A stretch of 64,000 bases of DNA, taken from the NCBI GenBank assembly GCA_021018995.1, contig CM037586.1, positions 21,318,394-21,382,393 of the forward strand, in the 5' to 3' direction. Of this stretch, positions 1 to 9,285 are shown piece by piece (the first letter of the stretch is position 1; each line of letters begins with the position of its first letter). A model generated the notes under the pieces. The model worked only from the letters and a program-made list of their open reading frames with translations, was not told where the DNA came from and ran no database searches. The stretch is from Chloranthus sessilifolius. Its lineage: Eukaryota > Streptophyta > Magnoliopsida > Chloranthales > Chloranthaceae. A program made the position numbers and the translations under genes.

Positions 1-2126
1 TCTTCCCGTCGTGTACATCGTGTGGTAAGGCAAGAAGTGTGCTGACTTGGTCAATCGATCGACCACTACCCAAATGGCATTGTACTTCTTTGCAGTTCGC
101 GGTAGTCCGACTATGAAGTCCATAGAGATCGATTCCCACTTCCATTTCGGTATAGGTAGGGGTTGTAATAGACTTGCGGGGTGTCTATGATCAATCTTCA
201 CTTATTGGCACGTCAAACATCGTGACACGTACTCTACCACGTCTTGTTTCAAACCTCTCCACTAGTAGTTCTTTTTCAGATCTTGATACATCTTCGTGCT
301 CCCCGGGTGGATAGCATAGCTTGACTTGTGGGATTCATCAAGAATCGTTCGTCTTAAATCGGCATTGTCCGGAATACAGACGCGGCCCTTAAACAATAAG
401 GAGCCATCCTCCTTGATTGAAAAGTCGGATCTGATGCCCTCGGTTACATCTTGACCTATCTTGGTCAGTATTGGGTCTTCTACTTGAAGTTCTCGTATAT
501 GTTCGAATATCACCGGTTTCACTGATATGTTGGCCAAAAAGGCTCCTGTAGCTTGTGACTTGATGTCTGCACCATAAAGTGTTAGATCTTCCAACAGCTT
601 CCATCGGTGTATACCCAAAATTAGACTAGCCAACTGAGCTGACCTCTTCTGACTCAAGGCATCGGCCACTACATTAGCCTTGCCTGGATGGTACTGTATA
701 GAACAATCATAGTCCTTGAGGAACTCCATCCATCTGTGCTGCCTCATATTTAGTTCCTTCTGTGTAAACATAAATCTGAGGCTCTTATGGTCGGTGAAGA
801 TTTCAAACGTTTCTCCCTATAAATAATGTCTCCATATCTTCAATGCGAATATGACCGCTGCTAGTTCCAGATCATGTGTCGGATAGTTCTTCTTGTGCTC
901 TTTCAACTGTCTTGACCCATAAGCTATTACCTTTTTATGTTGATTGAGTACACAACCCAAACCGTTATACGACGTATCACTGTAGACCGCGAATCCTCCA
1001 CTGCCTGTCGGAATGGCTAACACTAGAGCTGAAGTGAGTCTCTTCTTGAGTTCTTGAAAACTCTTCTCGCACGCTTCACTCCACTCAAATCTTGAATCTT
1101 TTCTTATAAGCCTCGTAAGAGGTTCTGATATCTTTGAAAACCCCTCAACGAAACGTCGATAATAACCTGCTAGTCCAAGGAAACTTCGGATGTCTGTCAC
1201 GGTCTTTGGTTGCTCCCAGTTCACTACTGCCTCAATCTTAGCGAGATCTATTGTGACACCATGCTTTGAAATGACATGTCCCAAAAAGCTAACCTCTTCT
1301 AACCAGAATTCACATTTGCTGAGCTTGGCGTACAATTGGTGTTCACGCAAAGTTCGTAGAGCGACCTGTAAGTGTTCTTCATGCTCCGTCCTCGATTTTG
1401 AGTAAATCAGAATGTCGCCAACAAACACGACAACGTAGGAGTCTAGGTGTGGTTTAAACACCCGATTCATTAAATCCATAAACGATGCTGGTGCATTTGT
1501 CAATCTGAACGGCATCACCAAAAATTTATAGTGTCCATACCGTGTTCTGAATGCCGTCTTCTGAATGTCCTCAGCCTTGACTCTTAACTGATGGTATCTA
1601 GATCTCAGATCGATCTTGGAAAAGTACTTCGCTCCTTGCAACTGATTGAACAAGTCATCTATTCTTGACAGCCGGTATCGATTCTTCACAGTGAGTTTGT
1701 TCAATTGTCGATAGTCAATGCACAACCGCATCGACCCATCTTTCTTTTTCACAAATAAAACTGGTGCTCCCCATGGAGACACGCTTGGTCTTATGAACCC
1801 TTTATCCATGAGCTCTTGCAACTGTTCTTTCAATTCTTTCAACTCAGCGGGAGCCATCCTGTATGGTTCTTTTGAAACAAGCTCCATTCCCGGTGCTAAG
1901 TCGATAGCGAATTCCACTTCTCTCTCTGGAGGTAATCTTGGCAATTCTTCTGGAAATACGTCTTCGAATTCTTGCACTACTGCTATCTCGGAGATAACCT
2001 TCTTTCCTTCTTTATCTCCCTTCAGAAATGCCAAATAACCGCTACACCCCTTTTTGATTAAACGTTCTGCTCTGACTGCAGAGATGAGTGGCACCTGTGT
2101 CGACCTCTTTCCTCGAAACTGAAATG
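1..2126 (-). pseudogene. pol: Tekay-1 pol pseudogene (end of PR, RT, RNase H, integrase)
   Basis: Reading from 2126 down: the tail of the protease linker ([10 protein letters not shown] near 2090), RT with the [17 protein letters not shown] region near 1700, RNase H with [18 protein letters not shown] near 980, the [13 protein letters not shown] linker near 680, the HHCC zinc finger of integrase ([11 protein letters not shown], then CLTC near 205), and the start of the catalytic core (MDFIVGLP, first Asp of DDE) near 115. It would copy element RNA and insert the cDNA. It is one continuous frame broken by stops: TAG at 817-819 after WRHYL, a second TAG at the NY-W-W motif (262-264), and a TAA after LTCQ. 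The polymerase box reads FVGD instead of F[IV]DD, so the first catalytic Asp is Gly. The conserved MPFGLTN is MPFRLTN. It is certainly inactive. Confidence 0.92.
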
Positions 2127-2146
2127 ATCTCTTTGTGCATCATCCT

Positions 2147-2386
2147 CTAATGCTCCTCTCTTTCTTCATTTCTCTCCCTCACTCTATCTTGTTCCCTTTG
2201 ATCTCGATCCTGATTTTCTGCTTGATTTTGGTTCTCTCCTTGGCCACTGCCCTCGAGAATCTCCCTATTTCCTAATGGTACCCTGTTGATTTTGGTAGGC
2301 GAGACGAACCCATCTCTACTGCACAAATTCCTATCATGACCACCCCTGGGTCGACCTCTTCCTCTAGGAAATATAACGGTCTGCAT
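2147..2386 (-). pseudogene. gag: Tekay-1 gag N-terminal remnant
   Basis: A 79-codon reading frame beginning about 70 bases after the primer site, where gag starts in these elements. It begins MQTVIFPRGRGRPRGG, an Arg/Gly-rich N-terminus, then becomes rich in Gln, Asn, Glu and Arg (NQNQAENQDRDQREQ). Chromovirus gag is normally about 300-400 residues with a zinc knuckle; here it stops and the end of the protease follows within 25 bases. The capsid region, zinc knuckle and most of the protease are therefore missing. Assignment rests on position and composition, not on a capsid motif. Confidence 0.6.
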
Positions 2387-2456
2387 GAGAAACCACGGTT
2401 TCGTTAGCAGAAGTCCCTATGTTCTGACGAGATGAATGCCAAAAACTAAAAAGAAA

Positions 2457-2469
2457 GACTTTGATACCA
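2457..2469 (-). other. Tekay-1 primer-binding site (tRNA-iMet-like)
   Basis: On the minus strand TGGTATCAAAGTC, close to the usual plant tRNA-iMet primer site TGGTATCAGAGC. It begins two bases after the LTR end. Confidence 0.75.
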
Positions 2470-2471
2470 AC

Positions 2472-4602
2472 TGTGGCAGCCCGAATTTCGACACCTTGAA
2501 ACCCGTGCCATCAGCACAACCCTCAAGGCCTGCCCTGTGATTCTTTACGAAACATTGGTATATACAAGCCAAAAATTAAAATTAAGGCACATGTATCTAC
2601 TCTAACAAGTACTCATATATTTGAAATTAATAGGGTCTCTAAGGGCAGTTCTTGTCCCATGCCAATTCATGGGCATAAGAACTTATCGAAACCATTGGTG
2701 ATAACAAGTCATTCCAGACGGTTTGTCAAAAGAATAACGGTATTTAATTACAGTAAAAAAAAGAGGCTTGACATACCAAGCCGTACCTAATACTCTCAAC
2801 TCACTCTCAAAGTACGCAATGGGTCTCCTAGAAGAATTCCTTCGGAGGAGGCTCTGACTCTTCTATGGGCACGTAATCTGAATCCCCTGGATCATAGTCT
2901 CCAGAAGTCTTTGCTGCCACTAGTCCTGGACCTGCGACGCATAGTCTAGGGGGTGAGCTACATCCTAGCTCAATAGGGAAACAAAATGAACATATAGATT
3001 AAATGTCATATATATGTGTTAGCACCATTTATCTGATATCACTTTTGAGAAAGACGATTGAAATAACTGAAATAAAATGATGGGTACAGCTGTTATATTG
3101 CATGGTTTTTGTTTGTTCTCACTAGTTTAGTTGTGAATTCGGCCAAATCACTTAAATCTTAACTTAAGTAGTCCCCGAGCAATATAGCATCGAGCCCCGA
3201 TGGAATATCCACCATCGTCGTCTAACTAGACAGTTATTATGTGTATTCCTTGGGAATACCGCCCAAGCCCCTTTCTCTTAGGTGGCGGGGTCTATTCTCA
3301 AATCTACATCCCTGGGATGTGCTATGAATGTACGGATTAGCCGCCATACCGGTCACGGATATCTTGCCGAGTCAGTCATGGATATCCCGCCACGTCGGTG
3401 GGGTATTCTAATCAAACCTTAAATAATAAAAATATCGAACGTGCTCTACATATAGTTATTCACTATGATTGTGCTAATTTTATTACATTAGGCCTTATCA
3501 CTAGATTCTGTTTCACTGTTAGTTTTCATCTGCATCCTTGGGATGCCACTGGTTCAATATATCATCTGGATGTCCACTTTATAATTTTTACGTCCCCTGG
3601 GGACCTCATGACTATCACCTTTGACACTCACTCACACACCCTTTTTGATAATGATCATGCAATACTTGACTATTTAATTGAAATACACCACATATATGAG
3701 TTGACGAAATAATGCACATGTTTCAAGAATATTCCCTACCTCAACGCAAATCCAACGCACACTTTTCTCGTAGAGGTTTACACATCACGATCACACGTCA
3801 GACCTACATTTCATGTGTTTAGAATATGTTTAGAAATGTCACTAGAATCATTGGAGTACGTAGCCTCCATGGATTTACACTAAACTATTAATATATGCGT
3901 GGTGCCTCGCGCGAGTGAGTATAATTCCTCGCTCGAGTGGTCACTTGACCTCGCTCGAGCGAGCATTTGACATCGCACGAGCGGTTCAAACGAGATCGCT
4001 CGAGCGGTTAAAATGAGCCATCTGAAGCAAAATAGGAAGCCTCGCTCGAGCGAGCTTCCCCTTTATTTTAGGTCTCGCTCGAGCGAGTCCAGAATGAAAT
4101 CCGTTCTCAGGTTGTATCTTCTGTCCTCGCTCGAGCGAACCATTTAGACCGCTCGAGTGAGGAGCGGTGAAATTAAACTCCTCGATCTGTTCGAGAACCC
4201 TTTTTCCTACTTCATTCAAGCCTTATTATCGTCGACAACCATTCAACCAATACCTTATACATTATTTAAGGACACACCTAAGCATTTATTATACATTTAA
4301 CATACCTCAATCGATAGGTCTCGTATAAGTTCGATCCACGATTCAAAACTCTACTAGATGAAGAGATCTCCAAAGTTCCTCTCCAAAGCTCCTCATTCAA
4401 CCTTTTCTCTTTCTAAGATAATTAGGTTACGTATTGGGGAACCCCTCTCCCCTTCATTCACTTATATATTTTTTATTAAAGCTAGTGTGTTTTACACACA
4501 CACACATAGTGTATACTTGTTAGTTTTGGTTCCCTTGTGAACCACACATACACGTGCATGGTATATGACGTGCACGGTTCCCAAAAATCTGGGGTTATGA
4601 CA
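2472..4602 (-). repeat. Tekay-1 5' LTR
   Basis: A 2131-base LTR on the minus strand, bounded by TG at 4602 and CA at 2472, followed directly by the primer site. No coding sequence. It contains a dense cluster of CTCGCTCGAGCGAG palindromes (3905-4165). An AT-rich TATA-like stretch lies just downstream in the element's sense (ATATATTAATAG, about 3884-3897). The partner 3' LTR lies outside the window. Confidence 0.85.
3905..4165. repeat. Cluster of CTCGCTCGAGCGAG palindromes
   Basis: About eight copies or partial copies of the palindrome CTCGCTCGAGCGAG, separated by 20-45 bases of unrelated sequence, all inside the Tekay-1 LTR. Clear copies lie near 3927, 3949, 4041, 4073, 4126 and 4149. The core is TCGA with CpG-rich arms. 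Confidence 0.9.
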
Positions 4603-5597
4603 TCCGGGATGGTGAGATAGACCACAGATTCAGGCTGCACTGCTTAACCGAGACTTGGCGCAAGTATTAGATGCGCTAGGTCAAATTGCTCAGATTCTAA
4701 ACTTGGCGCATGCATTAGTTGCGCGAAAGCAAAATTGGGTATTTTTTGGCTTGGCGCATGTATTAGTTGTGCCAGTCAAAACAATGGGGTCAAACAGGTT
4801 TGACAGCAGAACAACAACCCGAAATGAGTCTCTTTTTTTTTTTTTTTTTTTCTTTTTCTGGAAGCAATGCTTCCGGGGATAGCTTGCTTAATTGCACCAA
4901 GTCTCTCTTCATCGAACCTAAGGGATACAAGGCCGATGCAGGTCCACTAACGCTCTCTCCCATGGGTTTTAGGCTTTGTAACGAGATAGGTTACCCACTC
5001 GATATACCTCTAGTGCAAGCACTTTCTCAGAGACTAGGTGGGCTGGTACTTTTTCGGATCATCATCACTAGAGGCTGCCGCCTTACTAAGAACCGGGAGT
5101 TTGTGTCTTTGCCTAGAAATCCCAACCCTTGAAAATCTAACCCCACAAAAATCAATTAAGTCCCTTTTGTTGGTTCAATTTTAATTTTCAATTTTAGAGG
5201 AGTTTTTATTAAAGTCCAAAAATGGGTAGTGATGGTCTCGTGCCACCTCTATGGGCCGACGTCCACTGATAGTATATGATCGCGAGAAAGTAAATGTGCA
5301 CGTAGGCCCGCCAAATGGCTAAGGCATGTAAATGATGGAAAAATTAAAGAAACGTAAAGATAAAATGCAAGTAGGCCCGTCAATTGGCTAAGGCACGTAA
5401 ATGACGGGAAAGTAAGAAATTTTAAAGACGATGCGCAAGTAGGCCCGCTAATTGGCTAAGGCATGTAAATGACAAAAAAGTAGGGGTGAGAAAATTTGGC
5501 GGAATCGTAGGGGTGAGTAAAATGACAAAAAATAGCTAAATGTTAGTAAAATCAAAGAAAAAAAGGCCAAATTTCGAGGGAAAGCTCTACTAGCTAC
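4603..5597 (-). other. Ogre-3 untranslated leader
   Basis: Non-coding. It holds three imperfect copies of the Ogre palindrome (around 4655, 4703 and 4751, variants of GCGCANNTATTANNTGCGC), a 20-base T tract near 4831, and a repeated phrase ('aagtaggcccgcnaattggctaaggca') in three copies between 5300 and 5475. The same phrase recurs three times in the Ogre-1 leader at 51020-51190. Confidence 0.75.
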
Positions 5598-5615
5598 TCC
5601 CCAGTAGAGTCGCCA
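5598..5615 (-). other. Ogre-3 primer-binding site (tRNA-Arg)
   Basis: Minus strand TGGCGACTCTACTGGGGA, complementary with about one mismatch to the 3' end of plant tRNA-Arg(ACG), the primer reported for Ogre elements. It lies two bases inside the LTR end. Confidence 0.82.
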
Positions 5616-5617
5616 TC

Positions 5618-7156
5618 TGTGCAACCGTGGATTTTTATAAAAATACGTCGTGACGATGCGTACTCATGAAAAATTTAGAGTCGCCACCCGGAGCTTTTGG
5701 TGTATCGGAAAACCCAAATCAATTTTATAAGCACCGAAGTGCCACAAATATGACTCTGATTCATTGGTCTACGCTAAAGGCTCTTGGGTTGGGGCTTCGG
5801 TTATCGATCGGGAAGGTGTTAGGCACCTGATCAACCCGTTTAATGCGGTCTCTACTTATGGCCAAAATAAAAATAAAATAAAATAAGCAAAAAGGTCCTT
5901 CCTCTTACCCTAGGGCCCCAAAATCCTATTTGTGCCCCTCCTTTCCAACTGGAATTTCGGCGGCGTAACGGCACAAATGTGAGGATAGAGAAAGAACAAA
6001 GAAGGTAGAGGAGTAGAGGGGAGAGCCGGAGCTCTCGGGCCCTTGTTGCACTGCCGTGAACCTTTGCGTAGGCTCGCTTCGATGAGCTTGTGATTGCTTG
6101 TATGGTTAGCTGATGGGTTCTAACTCCTAGAGGGTGATAGCTAAGAGGTAGAGAGGGAAGGATAGAGAGTAGCTCTCACCTAAACTAAGAGGTTTTGATG
6201 AAAGGTAAGGTCTAAAAGAGAGCTTGGGAATTCTGAAATTTGTATGCAAAAGGGGCACCAAAGGGGAGAGGGAGCTACTTTCTTAATCTTCTCTCTTAGG
6301 AAAATTTTCAAGCCCTTTCAAAGGGAGGGGTACCTCTCTATTTATAGGAAAAGGAGAGGTTAGGAGGATGCTAAGAGGCTTAAGTTTGATTAGTAATTAG
6401 TTAATCAAGCATCTAAGGTTTCCTAGGATTTTTGAAGCTTAGAAAAGTGTGAAAGTAGCTTTAATGGTGGATGATAGGGTAATGTTGCAAATCACTTGAG
6501 GGTTGCAAATGACATAAGGAAGGGTGCAATAGAACAAGTGAAACATACCCAGGGCATCAAGATGGTCAACAAGTCAAACCCCAAAGATGAAATTCGAGCA
6601 AAAAAACTCAGGGTTACTATAGCTAAGCCTAGTGTTACTAATACTTGCGCCAAGATTAGGTATAGTAAAATAGTGCATGGGAAGTTGCAAGGCCGCGGGG
6701 GGACCCACTTAAAGCTGCCGCATGTATTACATGTGCCAAATCCCATATGGATCCCCACCCAAAACCTGATTTTTTCGAAAAATTTGGAATGCGATATCTT
6801 TCGATGTACAACTCCGAATGAGATGATTCTTCGCTTGTCGGAAAGCTGGAGTCTTATACTTTTCAATGGTATAAGATTCAATCATAGTAGAAGATCTATT
6901 CTAGTCCTGGTGCACCACTGATCATTGCCCAGAAAAGTCTAGGTATGGGTTCGGAAAGAATTCGAAAGGTTGGGATTGGTTTCTAAAGGTTCGGGGAGGT
7001 TTCTAAGGGATCAGGGGTAATTCCTAAGGGTTTGGGATGACTCCTAAGGTTTTGATAAGGTTCTTAAGGTTACAATACCTGCCATCGAATGCTCAAAAGT
7101 GCGCCTCTCTTGAAGTGTGTTTCAATAGGGCCTTGGGCTAAATTTGGGTGTCTACA
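5618..7156 (-). repeat. Ogre-3 5' LTR
   Basis: A 1539-base LTR of the same family as the LTRs at 31516, 35883 and 51325. On the minus strand it starts TGTAGACACCCAAATTTAG and ends CCACGGTTGCACA. It contains a TATA box at 6338-6346 and a degenerate palindrome cluster at 6630-6738. It is more diverged than the Ogre-1 LTRs. Confidence 0.9.
6338..6346 (-). promoter_or_regulatory. TATA box of the Ogre-3 LTR
   Basis: Minus strand CTATAAATAGAG, a strong plant TATA match. The same motif occupies the corresponding place in every Ogre-family LTR here (32243, 36609, 52051, and 27551 on the plus strand). Confidence 0.75.
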
Positions 7157-8334
7157 CAGGGTTAGAGTACTTGATACTCTATCAAAAGACATCGATGATT
7201 TGGGGCACTAGACCTCGAATCGGTTCTGAATCTAAATCTAAAGTCGAGTCTCAAATTGAGGGTACAAAAGAGCATAAAGAAGGCATACACCGGATTGTAA
7301 TAAGAGGAAGCATTAGTATAGAAATTTTGGAAAGTCGATCGATCGGTTTCAGAATTGATCAATCAAATTTAAAAGTGAAGTTGCAAAGTTTGTTCGGGCG
7401 AGAATCGATCGATAAATATGAAAGAGGGAAACAATTTTGTCTAGAATCGATCGATCTAAAATATAATGCAAAGAAGACATTTGGTTCGGTTCAGAATCGA
7501 TCAATCAAAAATTAGAATCGATCGATATAATTTTATAAAAAGAATAGCTAAATAAGTTTGGTCCAAAATCGATCGTTCGAATTTATAATTTAAAAAAAAT
7601 AATTTGATTCGGTCCAAAATTGATCGATCATAATTTAAAATCAATCGATCGACTATATAATGAAAATATACCCTTTTTGCTCAGCCCAAAATCAATCGAT
7701 CGCAACTTGGAATCGATCGATCGATTTCAAAATTTCTACAGTTACTAGGGTTATGAAAATAAGAACTAAAAAGGAAAATGAAAAATAACATACCACTAAA
7801 AATAATATCGTAATTAGGGTTAGTCATTTTACTCTCTTTATAGAAATAATTATAACAAAACAATACACATGTTCGATTTATTTAGCCCGTCGATATGCGA
7901 TCGAACGTACCTAACATGACGGGATCTGAGAAGTACAGAGTGGATTGATGTGTACCCACCTATTGAAGCGTGAACGATAGATCTACGATGATTGGGGTTG
8001 AGAGATCGACGTCCAACGCGATGGTTCATCCAAGTTTTCTCCTTCTTCCTCCTTGGTCTTAATGTTGGAAATAGACCATGATGATTCTTGTAGAAGAGCA
8101 TATGAAAGTTTTGAGAAGAGATGAGTTGAAGAAGAAAGGTTGTGATGGCTAGGGTTTTTTAAGAGAAGAGAAAAATAAGAGACGGCTAGGGTTTCTTAAA
8201 AGATTAGAATAAGAAAAGAAGAAAAGAGTTTCATACTTAAATAGAGTTTTCTAAAATAGGGTAGGTTCCGATGTGCATAGTGTAAAACACGTGTAACACC
8301 ACTAAAAAGATTTAAGAAAATCCGGGTTTTTACA
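7157..8334 (-). repeat. Tekay-2 3' LTR (truncated)
   Basis: On the minus strand it starts TGTAAAAACCCGGATTTTC directly after the polypurine tract. Its far end is missing where Ogre-3 begins. It contains the ATCGATCGAT palindrome cluster at 7325-7735. A weak TATA-like CTCTATTTAAG lies at 8236-8246. It belongs to a different family from the Tekay-1 LTR. Confidence 0.8.
7325..7735. repeat. Cluster of AATCGATCGATCGATT-type palindromes
   Basis: About ten copies of ATCGATCGAT or close variants (near 7337, 7405, 7447, 7494, 7515, 7567, 7619, 7641, 7692, 7712) in AT-rich sequence of the Tekay-2 LTR. Intervals are 20-60 bases and the spacer sequences are unrelated, so this is not a simple tandem array. 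Confidence 0.88.
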
Positions 8335-8346
8335 TTCTCCCCCCTT
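8335..8346 (-). other. Tekay-2 polypurine tract
   Basis: Minus strand AAGGGGGGAGAA immediately before the TG of the LTR. This is the usual site for priming plus-strand synthesis. Confidence 0.8.
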
Positions 8347-8424
8347 ATAATATTTTCGTCCTCAAAAATTACATACCTATGGCAATGATCTTTGGTACTT
8401 CTCCATAATTTCAGCTTCTCGTTC

Positions 8425-9285
8425 TCAAGTGGCTTCGTTCGGTGTGTGGTGTTGCCACTGAACCTTGACGAAGCATACGATTTTAACCTTGACGAGTCTC
8501 TCCTTTTGATCTACATTGCCAACCGATTTCTCTGTGGTAGTTAGATCATCCCTGACTTCGGTTGGCTTGATATCAAGGACGTGAGATGGATCAGGCAAGT
8601 ATTTGTGAAACATGGATACATGGAACACATTATGTATATCGGCGAAAAGTGACAAAAGTGAAATTCGGGAGGCCACCTCGCTAATACGATCAGTGATGAT
8701 GAAGGGTCCCACATATCTCAGACTTAGTTTCTCCCTCATTCCAAAGTGCATGACTCCTTTACTCAGGGACACATGGATGAAAATCACCAATCTCAAATTC
8801 TACTAAGCGTCTTCGATTATTGGCGTAAGCTTTCTGACGGTGATGACGAAGGGTCTCACATTATTTATATTGGTGAAAAGTGACAAAAGTGAAATTCGAT
8901 AGGCCACCTCGCTAATACGATCAGTGATGATGAAGGGTCTCACATATCTCGGACTTAGTTCCCCCTCATTCTAAAGTGCATGACTCCTTCACTCAGGGAC
9001 ACATGGATGAAAACCAAATCACCAATCTCAAATTCTACTAAGTGTCTTCGATTGTTGGCGTAAGCTTTCTGACGGTCCCGAGCTTCCTTCAACTTCTGTC
9101 GGATAACCCTACCTTTTTCAGTTGTGGATTTATGGGTTCTGGCCCAAGCATCTTCCTTTCGTCAACCTCGTCCCAACAAAGAGGCGTCCTACAACTTCGG
9201 CCATAAAGAGCTTCAAAAGGTGACATCTCGATGCTTACTAGATAGCTATTGTTATAGGAAAACTTGATAAGGGTCATATGATCAT
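8425..9285 (-). pseudogene. pol: Tekay-2 pol 3' end (integrase C-terminus and chromodomain)
   Basis: From 9285 down: end of the integrase core (FSYNNSYLVSIEMSPFEALYGR near 9200, then the CWDEV motif), the GPFI and HNVFHVSMFHKYLPDPSH block near 8640, and the C-terminal chromodomain (KERLVKVKIVCFVKVQW near 8480) of Tekay integrases, which directs insertion into marked chromatin. The frame is broken around 8810-9090 by a tandem duplication. The sequence upstream of about 9285 no longer matches integrase, so the gene is split there by Ogre-2. Inactive. Confidence 0.85.
8628..9077 (-). repeat. Tandem duplication inside Tekay-2 pol
   Basis: The segment 8628-8840 is repeated with few changes at 8858-9077. 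Both copies run from 'cattat.tat.t.ggcgaaaagtgac' to 'ggcgtaagctttctgacgg'. It duplicates part of the integrase C-terminal coding region and destroys the frame. Confidence 0.85.

Larger units (their letters stand above)
1..4602 (-). mobile_element. Tekay-1: 5' part of a Tekay-type chromovirus (Ty3/gypsy)
   Basis: Minus-strand LTR retrotransposon cut by the left window edge. In element order it has a 5' LTR (4602 to 2472), a tRNA-iMet-like primer site, a short gag remnant, and a pol pseudogene that runs off position 1 inside the integrase core. The RT and RNase H sequence is of the Tekay/Del type. The LTR ends in TG and CA (TGTCATAACCCC at its start, GCTGCCACA at its end). It is inserted in the leader of an Ogre element: the sequence to the right resumes an Ogre leader that aligns with positions 50340-51300. 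The expected right-hand TSD copy is TCCGG at 4603-4607; the left copy lies outside the window. The element is a deletion derivative lacking most of gag and the protease. Confidence 0.9.
4603..7156 (-). mobile_element. Ogre-3: 5' LTR and leader of an Ogre/Tat element
   Basis: Minus-strand remnant comprising the 5' LTR (7156 to 5618), a tRNA-Arg primer site, and about 1 kb of untranslated leader (5597 to 4603). The leader aligns with the Ogre-1 leader at 50340-51300, including the phrases around 'gcttccggg', 'aagcac(c/t)ttctcag' and 'aggctgccgcc'. It breaks off at 4603, where Tekay-1 is inserted. No coding sequence remains. The LTR abuts the LTR of Tekay-2 on the right, so Ogre-3 was inserted into Tekay-2. 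Confidence 0.88.
7157..9285 (-). mobile_element. Tekay-2: 3' end of a chromovirus (LTR, PPT, end of pol)
   Basis: Minus-strand Tekay-type element. Present here are the end of integrase with chromodomain (9285-8425), a polypurine tract (8335-8346) and a 3' LTR truncated at 7157 by Ogre-3. The rest of pol resumes as an RT fragment at 28287-28753 after the Ogre-2 insertion. RNase H and the N-terminal half of integrase are missing between the two parts, so a deletion accompanied or followed the insertion. Confidence 0.85.

Noticed and set aside
3398..3712. 104-residue plus-strand frame
   Set aside because: Inside the Tekay-1 LTR, antisense, no recognisable domain.
4655..5132. Overlapping plus-strand frames of 75 and 121 residues
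   Set aside because: They lie in the Ogre-3 leader, include a poly-T run read as poly-Phe, and have no equivalent frame in the aligned Ogre-1 leader.
6492..6921. Frames of 129 and 141 residues on both strands
   Set aside because: Inside the Ogre-3 LTR; not open in the other LTR copies.
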